Source of the DNA: Seison nebaliae
Lineage: Eukaryota; Rotifera; Pararotatoria; Seisonacea; Seisonidae
DNA length: 61,647 nt
Direction: 5' to 3'
Assembly (NCBI GenBank): GCA_023231475.1
Contig: JALJEE010001547.1
Span: 1-61,647 of the forward strand
Shown: positions 45,378-55,326 of the stretch, in pieces
How the letters are laid out: every line of letters begins with the position of its first letter
Position numbering within the stretch: the stretch's first letter is position 1
The notes under the pieces: generated by a model
Databases searched by the model: none
Told to the model about the DNA's origin: nothing
Seen by the model: the letters and a program-made list of their open reading frames with translations, nothing else
Position numbers and translations under genes: made by a program

Positions 45378-47433
45378 CTGATTCGGGAGATAATAATAAT
45401 CAAATAAAATGAAGAATAGATAAAAAGTATGACGAGAGTAGCGAATGCTAAAGAAGAAGAGAGGAATGTTAACATCGAAAATTCAACAAAATTCTGTTAC
45501 TTTAATGTGAAGGCAGCAGCTGCAAATCAAAATAAAAATTGAATCCATCTCTCTCATTTGAGGAATGAAAAAGAAAAAAACTTTCGAATTTTCATGAAGA
45601 TGATTTATCTTAAACATAATTCCCTTCCTTCCCAATGAACAAACAACAACAACAATAACACAACACTCGTTCTCAAACAAATCAGTTGACTGGATTTTGG
45701 TGATGAGGAGAAATGTGAAGAAAGAAATTTTTTTTTTTTCGTTTCATCAATTTCAGAGAGAATTGAACACATTGAATGATAAAGGAAAAAGATATGAGAG
45801 TGTTTTGAGACAGAATGTGATAGATTTGTCTCATCTATTTATAGATTTGATCATTATTAAAAATGAATTGATGATGAATGAAGTCTAGACAGTAAATAAC
45901 CTAATTGTGATGAAAATCGTGAAGCGTAATGCTCGATATCACCATCTTTCAATTCTTCCTATGTCAATTCTTGTCTTATCAATGACTCTATTTTTATATC
46001 ATCATTTATGCCGTTCATCACTTTAACGAAAATGAGGAGGAAAGTTGTGACGGATCTTTTCCTTTCTCGTGGAATGTAAATAAAGAAGAGAATTCGAACG
46101 ATCATCTTTGTCGTATGATGGTGCACAGAACGTTATCACCTCATTCCTCTACATACATTATCGAACAACACATGGAAAACTCACCGAATAAAAGTGAATG
46201 TCCTTTCAATAAATTTCATCAAATATCTTCCAATAACAATCGATCAGAGATGCGTTAAATTAACTATTATTTGTGAGTCTCATCAAATTTTTCTCTTTAT
46301 TTATTTGTTGAGTAGATAAATATCTTAACTAGAAGAAGGACATGTTTCGTACGATAACATTTTTCTGCTCCGTTTCATTGACCATCATTCATTTCCTAAG
46401 AAAATCAATATTTTTGCACCTCTCAACTAATGTTCTGCTCGACTTCACTCTTTACTTATTCGGATGACGTTCCAAACTTGCATCGTTCCCCCAAAATCAA
46501 AAATGACTCGAATTACCATTTTCTTTATCGAATTTCCTTTTTACGAACATTTCTTTAATTTAACATCATCAAACTTCGTACCAAATTTGAAAGGATCGAC
46601 GACCTTATCGATCGTCAATGAAATTTATTTAAAAAGAATTTTTTTATTTTAAGCAATTTTAAAGAAATTTCTATTTTTGTTTATTACGAAGAAAGTCGTT
46701 TGACGACGATCATAATGTCGGTACGAAGTCGTCTTCTTTGTTTGACGAATGGAAATGACATTAATTTACTTAAAAAAGTTTCAAGTTAAATCTGATAATT
46801 TGGAAAAGTCGAATAGTTTTTTGTAAGAGAAAGAGTTGATTTAATCAAATTCAATTGTAAATGCGACTCAGATAAATATTTCTGACAATTTTATTCATAA
46901 TCTAAACACTGTTTATAAACAGACATGTCGATCATCTGAAAGTAAAACATAGAGAAAAAATTCGTTTTCTTAATAGATTGATATTCGGATAAAATATGAA
47001 GGGATTGGTGTCAATTGTGTACATCGTTCATCAATTTCCATTTTCTAACAAATCATAAAGAGGAAATGTTGATTATGAAGGAAAAAAATTGATAAATTTC
47101 TCTTTTGATTATTATTAATAATTAATGTTCTTATCACCAAAATGACAATGGTGAAGATGATGATTTGGTCAAACATCAAATATTAATCCCATATTCAATC
47201 ATTACACATAAACTCATCATTTCCTTAAGAACAACTGACATCAACATTTCATGTTTATTTTATCAGTTTTTTTCGCAGTCACATGACTTACAAATTTTGT
47301 TAGTCCACAGTCAATGAAGATGGGAACTATTAAAACTTCTGTTCTAAAATTTAGCATTTTTCATTCAAAAATTTCATATTATTTTCTTCGAAAATTTCAA
47401 ATTTCTTTCCATCATTTTTTCTAATATTTAGTT
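45378..47433. other. Intergenic, no gene supported
   Basis: Two kilobases of AT-rich DNA. Short frames (45483-45680, 45697-45888 and 46464-46652) show no homology or splice support. Probably holds the SLC26A11 promoter. Confidence 0.45.
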
Positions 47434-47617
47434 ATGATTTCTTCATCGAATGTAATTGTGTTAGCGAAAAATTCAAAATGTCATAAAGACAAAGCCAATG
47501 TTTATGAAATATTCAAATCATTTACTCAACACAAATGATGAATGGAATGAATTGTATTTGAGCCAGTCAATTTTATCTAGTTGTTGAGAGTAAATTTCAA
47601 AAATTATTTCTTTTAAG

Positions 47618-48097
47618 CAACAACAACTTTTACATGTCCTATGAAGATTTCCTTCTCGTCAAACAACATTTAACAAGTAAATTATTTTTAAATGAATAAT
47701 TTTATTTTTATTTATAGGAGAGAAATGGTTTGACATCCAATTCTTAAATTATAATGATATTGATTTCTTGATGGCATCTCGATTAGTCGCTGATGATGAT
47801 CATGAGAGGAACGGCGAAAGGTTTGACGTCAGGGATGTAAAGAAAATGAAATTAACCGTGGACGACGAGAAGAGAATTGAAAGTTTTATATTCTTCATCA
47901 ATATTCACACCGAAACCGGTTTGCCATACAAGGCGTTACATCATCATAAAGAAATAATGAAATCAAAAAAATTTAATGCTCATTCAAACAAGTTCTCATT
48001 TTCACTTCTTAATTTCATTTCTTTTCAAAGATTCTTTCAAGTTCTACTCGATGCTAATGGCAATTATTTTTATTATCTTCTTCAAAATGAAAGTTGA
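47618..48097 (+). CDS. Family A copy 3, unrecognised protein (5' end incomplete)
   Basis: Exons 47618-47676, 47718-47991 and 48031-48097 join in frame across 41- and 39-bp introns. The piece encodes NNNFYMSYEDFLLVKQHL, then a region with an acidic and basic stretch (ADDDHERNGERFDVRDVKKM), RIESFIFFINIHTETGLPYK and a last helix ending YFYYLLQNES. It aligns with the copy at 8634-9177 along its length. An upstream frame beginning with the ATG at 47434 could be the first exon, but no in-frame join is clear. The possible Skp1/BTB likeness rests only on motif order (an LP turn, then a final A-N-Y-F-Y-L-L helix like ANYLDIKGLL of Skp1). Confidence 0.5.
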
Positions 48098-48389
48098 AGT
48101 ATTGTTCTTGTCAATTGAGAATTAGCTGAATGTGAAAATAAATTTCCATGAGCTGCATTCGAATAATTGGACTAAATAAAAGATCACCATCGAATGATTA
48201 AATTTTAAAAAATCAAATTTTTCTATTACTGATAAAATAGAAATTTAAAAAAAGTTTGACCAATTTCTTTATTCAATTCATCGGATATTGAGCTTTTTTC
48301 CAATTATTCAAATGAACAGTTCGATAATCATTGGAATGATGGAAAAAGGATATTCGTTGAAATTTTGAAATTTATTAAAAAATTTACTT

Positions 48390-48556
48390 ATCCTTCTTAC
48401 AAGTACTTTCCAAAGAACTACACTTACATACCGGCTGAGATTAATCTGAAAATTTCTTAAAATAAACTAACAATAACTAATTGTAAATTATTTATCATGA
48501 TATGAGAGGGAATAACTTTTCCAGATGGTGCATATTTTGTGCACAATTTAATTAGT
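48390..48556 (-). repeat. Dispersed element, copy 2 (partner at 5692-5834)
   Basis: Two blocks (48390-48454 and 48517-48556) match copy 1 with about 80-85% identity by eye, in the same relative orientation and with similar spacing. Minus-strand reading would give YAPSGK joined to PVCKCSSLESTCKK across an intron of about 75 bp ending CTCAG. A stop lies a few codons upstream of the first block in this copy, so it may be a remnant. It lies just after family A copy 3. The rest of 48098-48678 shows nothing else. Confidence 0.5.
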
Positions 48557-48678
48557 CAAAATAATCAGTTAACCAAATGTTAATAAGAACTCCAAGATAG
48601 CGCCAGCAAAGTTCAAAGAATCAGAGAGTAATGAACAGAGATTGACAAATCATTGGTGCAGTAAATTGGTGCATTATG

Positions 48679-51600
48679 TCAATCATTAAATTGACATAAA
48701 CGTAAATTGAGATTAGTTACTGAAGTTAATTTGGCTTTGAATCGTTTCTGGATCTCCAACAAAGTCTCCAACAATTTATTGTAATTGTTAACTTGATGTC
48801 CTTTTATGAGATCTTTTGTTGAATTAATCTTATCGATTGATACCTGATGATTTCCACAATATTTACAAACGTCCTTATTTACCAGATGAGAAGACAATTT
48901 CCCATCATAATATCTTACCATCCGCTCTTTGAATGCTTCTTTCTTTGAGATATGATGACAGGCTCGATTAATCATGGAATGAATGTGACCTTTAATACAA
49001 ATCACTTCTTCCTCATTCGATTTAGGAGGTGGATGAAGTAACATGTTGACATGATGCACCACTTCTGGATTGGTCATGTTTTGGGCATATGGAATGAAAG
49101 AATATTTTCGCATTTCACAAACCAGACGTTGATGAACGATTCCATAATCTTCAGCGATATTTGTAATTTGAAGGAATTGATCAATAAATTCGTTCAGTAA
49201 TTTCGTCTGGAAATTATAACGAATATTATTGGCATAAACACATTTCTCCACATTGATCAACGTATCGTTAATTCGATTTAATTCCATCATCTCATTAATG
49301 AGACTATTGAACAATGATTTTAATTGATACCATTCGGACATTCTTAATAGATTTTTGATGGATCTCGAACCAGATTTCTCCATTTTTGAATACGATTTTA
49401 ATAAGTGGAGTAGATCAGTGAGAGAAATTAAAAAATCTATTTCATTCGATGACGATAATCGATGAAGTTGAGATTGTAAGATCTTTTTCGTTCGTAATCT
49501 CGTTATCGTTTGTTTTTTATTAGTCCAAGGTCGAAAAGTGGCGGGCGATCTCATCCAACTGAATAATGACCATTGATTCTTAACGGAAAGAATTGGATGG
49601 AATAATCGAAAATAGAATTCGTTCTTAATCTCGTTAATTTCTGAGAAGATTTCAGGTGAATTATTTATTTGAGGAATAGAAATTGAATGAAAAATATTTC
49701 CTTTCGATTTCTCCAATTCCATCAATGACGGATCAACTAATAGATTGAGAAATCGTCGATTATTCTCAATAATTTGTCGATCATCTTCATTTTCATCAAC
49801 ATTATCAAATTCTAATTCGGAATCGGAGAATAAACGTTGTGGAATATTTTCTTGTAATTTCCTTGAAAATATTAATTCTCTCATCGATTCCTTCACCGAA
49901 TTCATCTGTTTATTCTCCTCCTCTTGTTGTTGTTTCTTTGTTTTCTTTTTCTTTTGTCCTTCTTTGAAACGAAGAACGTTATGATCAATTCCACATTCTT
50001 CCAATAGTCTCAATCTCGTTTCCATATTTTCCACATTTTTCCATTCTTCTTCTTTCCGTTTCTTCTTCCGTTTTTCCACTTCCTTCTCTTCTTTCGTTAA
50101 TTTTCGACTTCTTTTAGGAATTTCGTCCAATTCTTCATCTTTATGTTGACTTATTACTGCTCCACCTCTAATCGTACGTTCTTGAATTCGACGTTTCTCC
50201 AATTCTTCTGCCGTCAAAAAACCATCAGTCGATTCCTGTTCTATCTTCGAATCATCTTTGAATGGCATAATCTCAAAGAATTTCTTAATTATTTCATCCA
50301 AATTCGAATCTTCATATTTGTCTTGAGTTACTTTCCGTTCTCGTGGACGAAGTGGTGGTGATGATGATGGTGATGGTGGTGAGATATCGGTTGATTGTCG
50401 ACGATTATCTGATGACATTCTTATCGTTAAATTATCGTCATCATCATCATCATTTCTTCCCATATCGAAATCGACTAAAGTTTTATCATCTCCTTCATCT
50501 ACATTGGACAATAAATGAGAATTCATTGAATAATATCGAAAACTATCGAAGAAATTGATGGAATCGAAAGTTCCATTAATCGCTCGTTCCACAATACCGT
50601 CATCGTCCGATTGATGAGCATAAATTAATCGTAATTGGTCATATTGTTTCTTATTGTCGAACATGAATAAAAATACACTTATCACATGCCATTTTGATAT
50701 AACATTTTCATCAATCATATTATTAGTAATCATATTCCGTTTCCTTTCCATTATCTGGTAATTATCTTTCATTTCTGATAATTCACATAAATCATTAAAA
50801 AAATCACTATATGGAATTCGATCTTCTTCACTTCCATTATTTAGTTGAAAATCATCGAAAGAATCGTGCAAGGAAAGAATAGGTAGTTCCTGTAACAATC
50901 TGGGATAAGTAACTTGATTTGGATCATTCAATAAATTCTTGATTGAATTCTCTCCCAAATACTGCTCCAACGTTTCTTCATTCTCCAGAATCTCTTCTAA
51001 ATTATTAATTTTTTCATTTGTTCTCTCATCTTGTTTGGATGATGAGAATAAGTTCATATATGTCTCAAAATCTCCTAATTTATTCTCGTTCATCTTCAAA
51101 TTATCTGACACATAATTCTCATCAATTTCTTCTTCATTTCTAATTATTGGAATTTCTTCAAAATTATTAAGAAATTCACGAAAATAATCATCCGCTTCTT
51201 TCTCTTCATCAGACGATTTGTTACTTCTCTTAATTCTCCATCCTCTTTCACTATCGTTCAATGTCGAAGTGGATGATAAGAGAAATTTGAATGGAACAGA
51301 ATATCGTTGGAAATATCTGCAATGGAATAATTCGTTCAATGTGGTAAATCGATATCGATTATTCAATATTCCATAATAAAAATATGGATAAATATCTTTC
51401 CATTTCTTCTTCAATTCTTCCAATAATTCCTCCCAATTTTTTTCTTCTTCCATCAACCTTCCATCATCATCATTAGACATTGTTATATCAGAATTATTAT
51501 TTTTTTTCATTTCCATCAAATGGTCGAAAGGATGAAAAATATTATGGAGATATTGGGTATAATTGAATCGATTCAATTTCCCTTTCATTTCCATTTGATA

Positions 51601-52686
51601 ATTCATCATATAATAACATTCCATCGCTTCTCTCAATTTCTCTTCATCTTTTCTTTTTATTTTTCCAATTTGTTTTCCATTCAATTCTCCCGATTCATCC
51701 CAATTTTTTCTTCTTTTCTTTTTTTCATTCGAATCAATCTTAAATTCTTCCCAATTCACATTTCCTTCAACAACTTCATCACAATTTGAATTTTCAATAG
51801 ATAATTTCATAATTTTTCTTTTTTTTTCCTCATTGAAAAATTCATTTAATCTTTCTTCTTCTATCATCCAATTGTGATTTGTTGATGATTGTTTCTCATC
51901 TAACATCGTCTTGATATCTTCAGCGAAAACCACATATGATGGTTTCTTTTCTTTATTCGAATTCTTCTTTTCAATTTTTCCTTTTTTCGTCCGATTTTTC
52001 TTCCTTTTCTTCTTTTTCCATTTACCACCTCGTCCTCCTCCTCCTTCTTTTCTCCAAACTTTATAATCCAATTTCAAGAATTGACTATATAATGCCAATT
52101 TGGTGAGAGCAGGTCCCTTCACTTTCTCCCTATCACCCAACATCTTCTTCCAATAATTACTTGTCTTCATTATTTGATGGAAAAGAATTGATGAAGAAAA
52201 ATTGGGAAAAGTGAATAATTCATCGAGACTCTTACATAATCCTTTGCGAATGAATGTCGTAAAATGGAATGGTTGACATAAGAAATTCATATTCTTCCGT
52301 CCATATCGATAAGAGAGATTGTAAAGAAAGAATAATTCTTCAATTGATTCACATCCAATATAATGATACTCATATAAATCATCTCCATAATTTAATGAGA
52401 ATTGAATATAATCTTCTTTCATCATCACTTCATCTCTTATCACCTCTCCACTAATCTTCTTCTTATTTAATCTATTAATCTTATCAAATTTATCTATTTC
52501 ATTCTCTCTTAATAAAATTCGTTTCAATCCACTTCCCATATATCTCACGTCGAATTTGGCTGGTGTGGGAGAATTGTTAAAAAGAAATTTGTCACAAGTG
52601 GAAGTCATGAGGAAGAGTTTTTGGGAAATGGCATCGAAAGTTCCACTCGACGAAAAATCGTCATTCAATCTCTTCAACAATTCCAT
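48679..52686 (-). CDS. Large charged protein of unknown function, intronless (1335 aa)
   Basis: One uninterrupted 4-kb frame with consistent host codon use. The first ATG in frame is at 52686 (MELLKRLNDDF); a short upstream ORF starts earlier. The product is very rich in Glu, Lys, Asn and Ser. It has several folded-looking parts: residues about 40-190 (VRYMGSGLKRILL, YEYHYIGCESIEELFFLYN), a KGPALTKLALYSQFL block before a Gly/Lys-rich basic stretch that looks like a nuclear localisation signal, long acidic linkers, and a helical C-terminal third that holds SPATFRPWTNKKQTITRLRT and a CKYC pair. The pattern suggests a nuclear or nucleolar scaffold, but I recognise no family. It is divergently paired with NME6. 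Confidence 0.75.
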   Translation of the reverse strand: MELLKRLNDDFSSSGTFDAISQKLFLMTSTCDKFLFNNSPTPAKFDVRYMGSGLKRILLRENEIDKFDKINRLNKKKISGEVIRDEVMMKEDYIQFSLNYGDDLYEYHYIGCESIEELFFLYNLSYRYGRKNMNFLCQPFHFTTFIRKGLCKSLDELFTFPNFSSSILFHQIMKTSNYWKKMLGDREKVKGPALTKLALYSQFLKLDYKVWRKEGGGGRGGKWKKKKRKKNRTKKGKIEKKNSNKEKKPSYVVFAEDIKTMLDEKQSSTNHNWMIEEERLNEFFNEEKKRKIMKLSIENSNCDEVVEGNVNWEEFKIDSNEKKKRRKNWDESGELNGKQIGKIKRKDEEKLREAMECYYMMNYQMEMKGKLNRFNYTQYLHNIFHPFDHLMEMKKNNNSDITMSNDDDGRLMEEEKNWEELLEELKKKWKDIYPYFYYGILNNRYRFTTLNELFHCRYFQRYSVPFKFLLSSTSTLNDSERGWRIKRSNKSSDEEKEADDYFREFLNNFEEIPIIRNEEEIDENYVSDNLKMNENKLGDFETYMNLFSSSKQDERTNEKINNLEEILENEETLEQYLGENSIKNLLNDPNQVTYPRLLQELPILSLHDSFDDFQLNNGSEEDRIPYSDFFNDLCELSEMKDNYQIMERKRNMITNNMIDENVISKWHVISVFLFMFDNKKQYDQLRLIYAHQSDDDGIVERAINGTFDSINFFDSFRYYSMNSHLLSNVDEGDDKTLVDFDMGRNDDDDDDNLTIRMSSDNRRQSTDISPPSPSSSPPLRPRERKVTQDKYEDSNLDEIIKKFFEIMPFKDDSKIEQESTDGFLTAEELEKRRIQERTIRGGAVISQHKDEELDEIPKRSRKLTKEEKEVEKRKKKRKEEEWKNVENMETRLRLLEECGIDHNVLRFKEGQKKKKTKKQQQEEENKQMNSVKESMRELIFSRKLQENIPQRLFSDSELEFDNVDENEDDRQIIENNRRFLNLLVDPSLMELEKSKGNIFHSISIPQINNSPEIFSEINEIKNEFYFRLFHPILSVKNQWSLFSWMRSPATFRPWTNKKQTITRLRTKKILQSQLHRLSSSNEIDFLISLTDLLHLLKSYSKMEKSGSRSIKNLLRMSEWYQLKSLFNSLINEMMELNRINDTLINVEKCVYANNIRYNFQTKLLNEFIDQFLQITNIAEDYGIVHQRLVCEMRKYSFIPYAQNMTNPEVVHHVNMLLHPPPKSNEEEVICIKGHIHSMINRACHHISKKEAFKERMVRYYDGKLSSHLVNKDVCKYCGNHQVSIDKINSTKDLIKGHQVNNYNKLLETLLEIQKRFKAKLTSVTNLNLRLCQFND

Positions 52687-53218
52687 TGTCTTCACTTTTT
52701 TAATCGAATTATTTCCATGTTTCTCTTCTCTTTCAATTTCTTTCAAACATTTATCAATCACACATATCAGAAAGTTCCATTGGACGAAGATGATAAATTT
52801 AGAAGTAAAGCTGATAACTCCCTATCTATGATACTGTGAGAATTGATAGTTTATTTATTTCATTTGTTTCCATCGGCAACATCGAAAAAATCATCTACTA
52901 TTGATATTGTGATAATTATGGAAAATTTCGAAAATTTTCATAAATGTGGGAAAACACAGAAAATTCAAATTTGAATCTATTTCAACGTTTCTATTAAGTC
53001 GTTGTACGGAATTTAATTATTCTTCTGTTTAATTTAAGACGAAACGAAATTTAAATTCCTCATTTTTAGTACTACCTAATACTTTTTATTTAATTTTCTT
53101 TTTAATATAGTTTACTTTTTAACAATAAATTTATATTTCATCTTATGAATTTTGATAGAGTTCTTTTCCACATCTTTCTCACAATGAGAATTTGATTCAT
53201 TGAATTTAAATAATTGTA
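52687..53218. other. Bidirectional promoter region between the 1335-aa gene and NME6
   Basis: About 530 bp of AT-rich DNA separates the two divergent starts. No gene or repeat seen. It probably contains both promoters. Confidence 0.45.
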
Positions 53219-53827
53219 ATGAAATCGTTAATTACAACTGCTATATTGAAACCGGATGTCATATCGAATCCCGTTCTACATCAACGATTAATTCGATCGA
53301 TATTAAGTTTCGGTTTCATTCCATCATATTCAAAAATTGAGAAGATTGAAGAAAATCGCGTTAGAAATCTGTATGAGATACATGAGAAAAAATTCTTTTA
53401 TGATCGATTAGTTACGTCGTTGAAATCAGCCGAGTCTCATATTCTTTGTCTCTCACATATCGATCCATCAGTGGATGTGCCCAACATCTGGAGGAAGTTC
53501 ATAGGGACAACCAAAATTTATCAATCCATATTCTTTCAACCATATTCTTTACGAAATCGATGTGGTTTAAGTGATACGAGAAATGCATGTCACGGAGCTG
53601 ATAATTCTCATAATGCAAAAGAAGAATTTTTCCAACTAACAAAATTAAATAATTTCCAATCAATTATCCAACAAACACAATTGATACATCAATTAAATTT
53701 GAATGTGAATTACGAATTTAATTTCATAAATTATTATTCAATTAACGATGATATCGAATGGAGACAATCGATGGACTTGAGAGAATTAAAAAATTTATTT
53801 AAAAATTTATTGAATTTGAAGAAATAA
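53219..53827 (+). CDS. NME6: Nucleoside diphosphate kinase 6-like
   Basis: 202 aa in one exon. It shows the NDK fold order: the opening TTAILKPDVISNPV, a KFFYDRLVTSLKS helix, IWRKFIGTTKIYQ, LRNRCGLSDTRNACHGADNS with the catalytic His at residue 125, and a C-terminal extension of about 60 Asn-rich residues. The three-residue insertion before the active site and the GLSDTRNxxHGxD motif are typical of NME6 rather than NME1/2. In vertebrates NME6 acts in mitochondria and supports pyrimidine nucleotide supply. The extension is longer and more basic than usual. Confidence 0.9.
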   Translation: MKSLITTAILKPDVISNPVLHQRLIRSILSFGFIPSYSKIEKIEENRVRNLYEIHEKKFFYDRLVTSLKSAESHILCLSHIDPSVDVPNIWRKFIGTTKIYQSIFFQPYSLRNRCGLSDTRNACHGADNSHNAKEEFFQLTKLNNFQSIIQQTQLIHQLNLNVNYEFNFINYYSINDDIEWRQSMDLRELKNLFKNLLNLKK

Positions 53828-54685
53828 AAAACATTTTAATTTTAAAAGAAAAGACGTCATTCAAAATGTAGAGCAATAATTGTGGAAATTTTTTAGACTC
53901 GTCAAAATATTATTTGTTAAATTCTTCATAATCCAATTACTTTTAATATTTACTCACTTTTTTTTACCAATCGACTAGAAACTTCTTTAATTATTTAAAC
54001 TCTTCTCTTCCAACTCCCAATCATATCGCTTTATACTGTTTTCTTCATTCCCTTTAGTTTTCCGTTGAAAATATATGAAATCCTAATACTTAATACCTAA
54101 TACGTAGTTTGTGTGAGTGATGTTTCTCTAAATGAAATTCGTGTAAATGAAATTTGGAAAAAATGTTCTGCAAAATAATGGTGAAGTGTTAAAAGAATTT
54201 TGTGGAGCCGATGATAAAAAATTAGGTATCTGAATTAAACATTTAATTGAAGGTAATAAGGTTTTATAATAGTATTCTATTAGTGCTGTCCGAACGAACA
54301 CGAACAGAATATACATTTTTCGAAAAATAGTTTTTGTTGCTTTCGAACGGATTTTATGTACAAATTGTCTAACTTAACTATCCAGTTCAAAACTGGACTA
54401 TATTTGCTGTAATATTATATGGAAAAAATTTGTAATTAATTCGTAGGACTCGTCCATTCTGTGTGATAGAAGACTGATGTTCTGTAAAATCTGAAGTAAT
54501 TGAGTTATGTGGAAATTACATGGAAATTTCATTTCTAATTGACGGCTTAAATATACTAAATACTTTACAAATCACCATGGTAACGGTTATGTCGATTATT
54601 CATAACAAGTTCCATATTGAGGGGGTAGTGATAAAGGATTCTTCTTCCAATACTTAACACAATATTTCTCAAATTTGTTCTTCAT

Positions 54686-54877
54686 TCACATCTTCTCGTT
54701 ATTCGAACGAGAACTAATTGATCTAATTAATGTTTTTCCATTCTGGTAATTGGGAGAAGTTTCTAAAGGAAAATCTTTTAAAAGTTCCACTCCATGCTCT
54801 TTTCCTTCCGACAACACGCATTCTATTGTCTCGTTATCCGAAGAAGCAAGTCCACAATACACCACCGATGAAAACAT
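54686..54877 (-). CDS. Possible small protein, 63 aa
   Basis: The ATG at 54877 opens a 63-codon frame with codon use like the host genes (MFSSVVYCGLASSDNETIEC, ending SSRSNNEKM). No signal peptide, membrane segment or known motif. It stands alone. It could be one exon of a larger gene or a chance frame. Confidence 0.25.
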   Translation of the reverse strand: MFSSVVYCGLASSDNETIECVLSEGKEHGVELLKDFPLETSPNYQNGKTLIRSISSRSNNEKM

Positions 54878-55260
54878 GAATTTGCCGAACTATGTATTTC
54901 AAATTCTTTCTTTATAAATTCTTTAACGACGATATATACATTATCTAAATGTCTGTTGAATAATTAAAACTCAACTTCTCCGTACAAACTCATCTTCTAT
55001 TTGAAGTTGGGCAGTCGATCAAATTCGATGTTAACTACCAGTTGACTTTCATTAAATTTCTTGATCTGGAGAGTCGATCAATATGTTCTCTCATAATTTC
55101 GAGTGATGACTAACGAATGTGATACATACGCTAGTAGTGGAGGTCGAACAGACTCCACATACCAACATGTATGCACATGCGGTGATGAGAAAATTAATAT
55201 GTAGTAAATTCATCTAGAAATTTGCTTGAGAGGTGTCTGTATACATATTCCTTTATTTGA

Positions 55261-55326
55261 TATGTATGTATGTGTTAGTGTGTGTGTGAGTGTGTGTGTG
55301 TGTATGTGTGTACATGTGTATGTGTG
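55261..55326. repeat. GT-rich microsatellite
   Basis: Imperfect (GT)n / GTAT repeats on the plus strand, in intergenic DNA. Confidence 0.8.
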
